Shown: in pieces, positions 23,138-26,812 of the stretch | How the letters are laid out: the number at the start of each line of letters is the position of its first letter | Position numbering within the stretch: the stretch's first letter is position 1 | NCBI GenBank assembly: GCA_035551355.1 | Contig: DASZNF010000116.1 | Span: 1 to 26,812, forward strand | Source of the DNA: DATATV01 sp035551355 | GTDB taxonomy: Bacteria > Actinomycetota > Actinomycetes > Mycobacteriales > Pseudonocardiaceae | Direction: 5' to 3' | DNA length: 26,812 nucleotides | Program-made: the position numbers and the translations under genes | Notes under the pieces: generated by a model | What the model saw: only the letters and a program-made list of their open reading frames with translations | What the model was told of the DNA's origin: nothing | Databases searched by the model: none

Positions 23138-23959
23138 TCATTTCGTGACGCGGCGGACGAACAGCCGGATCGACAGCCAGGTGAACAGCGCGGCGCCGCC
23201 GACCAGGACGAGCAGGAAGGCCCAGGTCGCCAGGTGGCCGACCTGCGGGGTGAGGGCCGCGCGCAGCCCCTCGTCCAGGTACACCATGGGATTGATCAGG
23301 ACCGCGATCTGCAGCCATCGGACACCGGCCAGCGAGGCCCAGGTGAAATAGACGCAGCCCAGCATCATCGCCGGGAACATCACCAGCGTGAACAGCACCT
23401 GCACCTGACGCGGATTGATGGTCGCGCCGAGGAACATGCCCAGCGAGGCGGACAGCAGCGCACCGGCCAGCATCACCACGACCAGCAACGGCCAGTTCCG
23501 GGAGTCGACCGCGGGCTGCTGACCGCCCGAGTGCACGAACAGCGCGACCGGGAAGACGAGTATCCCGGCGAACAGTCCCTCGATCATCGCGGTGACGATC
23601 CGTTGCACGGCGATCAGGTGCACCGGCAGCGGCGCCAGCACCCGGTCCTCGATCGCGCCCGGACCGGCCAGCTCCATTACCAGCGGGAAGACGATCGACG
23701 CCATCGACTGCATGATCATCGTCGAGCCGACCAGTCCGGGAATCATGATCGTGGACAGCCCGGATCCGCCGGGCGCGGCGCCGATCTCGGGCAGCACGTA
23801 GGCGAAGACGAACACGAACAACAGCGGCTGCAGGACGATCCGCACGATGTTCATCAGCAAGGCCCGCCGCATCACCCGGAGATCGCGGGCGGTCAGGGCC
23901 AGCATGGCGCGGGCGACGGTCGGCCGCGTGATGGGGATCGGCTGGGCGATCGTGGTCAT
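23138..23959 (-). CDS. ABC-2 type exporter permease
   Basis: A 273-residue membrane subunit with six hydrophobic segments and the ABC-2 pattern. A long first region ends in FVFAYVLPEIG; the P-L-P region is VLAPLPVHLIAVQRI; the C-terminal part has NPMVYLDEGLRAAL before the last helix and a basic tail. It resembles DrrB-like permeases that export drugs and lipids in actinomycetes. ATG 23959 overlaps the ATPase stop as ATGA, and GGGAG lies eight bases upstream. It pairs with the ATPase gene upstream and probably exports the peptide product. Confidence 0.92.
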   Translation of the reverse strand: MTTIAQPIPITRPTVARAMLALTARDLRVMRRALLMNIVRIVLQPLLFVFVFAYVLPEIGAAPGGSGLSTIMIPGLVGSTMIMQSMASIVFPLVMELAGPGAIEDRVLAPLPVHLIAVQRIVTAMIEGLFAGILVFPVALFVHSGGQQPAVDSRNWPLLVVVMLAGALLSASLGMFLGATINPRQVQVLFTLVMFPAMMLGCVYFTWASLAGVRWLQIAVLINPMVYLDEGLRAALTPQVGHLATWAFLLVLVGGAALFTWLSIRLFVRRVTK

Positions 23960-24914
23960 TCGCGGTACTCCCGTCCGGTGAGGGTCAAGAAGGCGGTTTC
24001 CAGGCTCGGGCGCAGCTGGGTGGCGTCGGTGATGGTGGCGCCGGCTTCGGTGGCCAGGGCGGCCAGTTCGCCGAGCACGCCGTCCGCGATGTTGGTGAAC
24101 ACCCGCACCTGGTGCTCGGTCGCTTCCACCCGGTTGACGCCGTAGCGCCGGCTCAGCCGATCCACGTCGAAGGGCTGGCCGTCATAGGTCACGGTGATCA
24201 CGGTCTCGGCGCCCGCGGTCTCCTTGAGCCCCTTCACCGTGTCGCAGGCCAGTACCACGCCGTGATCGATCACCGCGATGCGCTCGCACAGCGACTCGGC
24301 CTCTTCCATGTAGTGCGTGGTGAGCAGGATCGTCTGCCCGTCCGCCTGCAGTCCGTTGATCAGCTCCCACAGATTGATCCGGCTCTGCGGATCCAGTCCG
24401 GCCGTCGGCTCGTCGAGAAAGAGCACGTCCGGGCGGTGGATCAGGGCGCGGCCGAGCACCGCCCGCCTGCTCTGGCCGCCGGACAACTCGAACACCCGGG
24501 CCCTGCGCCGGTCGGTGAGGCCGAAGAACTCCAGAAGTTCGCCGGCGCGGCGGCGGGCGTCCCGGCTGGTCATGCCGAAGTAGCGGCCACGGAACTCAAG
24601 GTTCTCCTCGACGGTGAGCTCCGGATCCAGGGTGTCCTGCTGGGCCACCACCCCGATCCGGCGTTTCACCTCGACCGGCCGGTCGACCACGTCGACGCCG
24701 CAGACCGTGGCCCGCCCTCCGGTCGGCCGGACCAGGGTGGTCAGCATGCCGATGGTGGTGGATTTCCCGGCGCCGTTCGGCCCGAGCAGGCCGAAGAACT
24801 CGCCGCGCCCGACATCCAGATCGATGCGCCGCACCGCCGGGATGTCCCCCGGCGGGCCGGAATAGGTCTTCCGCAGGCCATCGGCAAGAATTGCCAGATC
24901 GTCTTCCTGCTCGT

Positions 24915-24918
<4 letters not shown>
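23956..24918 (-). CDS. ABC transporter ATP-binding protein, DrrA-like
   Basis: A 320-residue ATPase: Walker A GPNGAGKST (46-54), Q-loop VAQQD (~91-95), signature LSGGQ (145-149), Walker B VLFLDEP (165-171) and the switch His in LLTTHYMEEAE. About 100 further C-terminal residues form the accessory domain found in DrrA-type drug-resistance exporters. The start is GTG 24918, which overlaps the NRPS stop as GTGA and has GGAG six to seven bases upstream. This coupling ties transporter production to the NRPS, so self-protection by export is likely. Confidence 0.93.

Positions 24919-26812
<1,894 letters not shown>

Overview
The window is high-GC DNA with tightly packed genes. Third codon positions are mostly G or C, GTG and TTG starts occur, and Shine-Dalgarno sites are strong. 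It carries an NRPS with its MbtH partner, an LmbU-type regulator and a GT4 trehalose-synthase-like enzyme. Together these suggest a filamentous actinomycete, perhaps of the Pseudonocardiales (Amycolatopsis-like); the genus is an inference. I see no tRNA, rRNA, CRISPR array or insertion sequence.

Layout. (1) Left edge, + strand: the tail of an unidentified gene and an alpha/beta hydrolase. (2) 1435-16071, - strand: one compact run of ten genes whose starts and stops mostly overlap (ATGA, TGATG). In transcription order it encodes a HAD/class II aldolase/SDR-like fusion, a beta-propeller/ThDP-enzyme fusion, a TreT-like GT4 glycosyltransferase, an aldo/keto reductase, a GH13 glucosidase, an alditol oxidase, CysC, CysD, CysN and a small HAD phosphatase. 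(3) A 459-base divergent control region with inverted and tandem repeats, then an MFS transporter on the + strand. (4) 18019-20501, - strand: an OmpR-type response regulator, its histidine kinase and an LmbU-family regulator in one operon. It is divergent from a small lipoprotein gene, which is followed by a small zinc-finger protein gene. (5) 21554-26812, - strand: the distal end of an NRPS operon, with the end of an NRPS (A-PCP-C), an ABC-2 exporter (ATPase and permease), an HpgT-like aminotransferase and an MbtH-like protein.

How it may work together. Region 5 is the end of a nonribosomal peptide cluster with its own export and amino-acid supply. Region 4 is a plausible control module for it, because LmbU-family proteins are regulators of antibiotic clusters. 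Region 2 is the most unusual part. It combines C-C bond chemistry (aldolase, ThDP enzyme), phosphate removal (two HAD domains), redox interconversion of carbonyl and polyol groups (AKR, alditol oxidase), glucosyl transfer and hydrolysis (GT4, GH13), and a complete sulfate-activation set (CysDNC). I do not recognise it as a described pathway. A working hypothesis is a biosynthetic or salvage route for a glucosylated, possibly sulfated, polyol or sugar. No sulfotransferase is visible in the window, so the fate of the activated sulfate is open.
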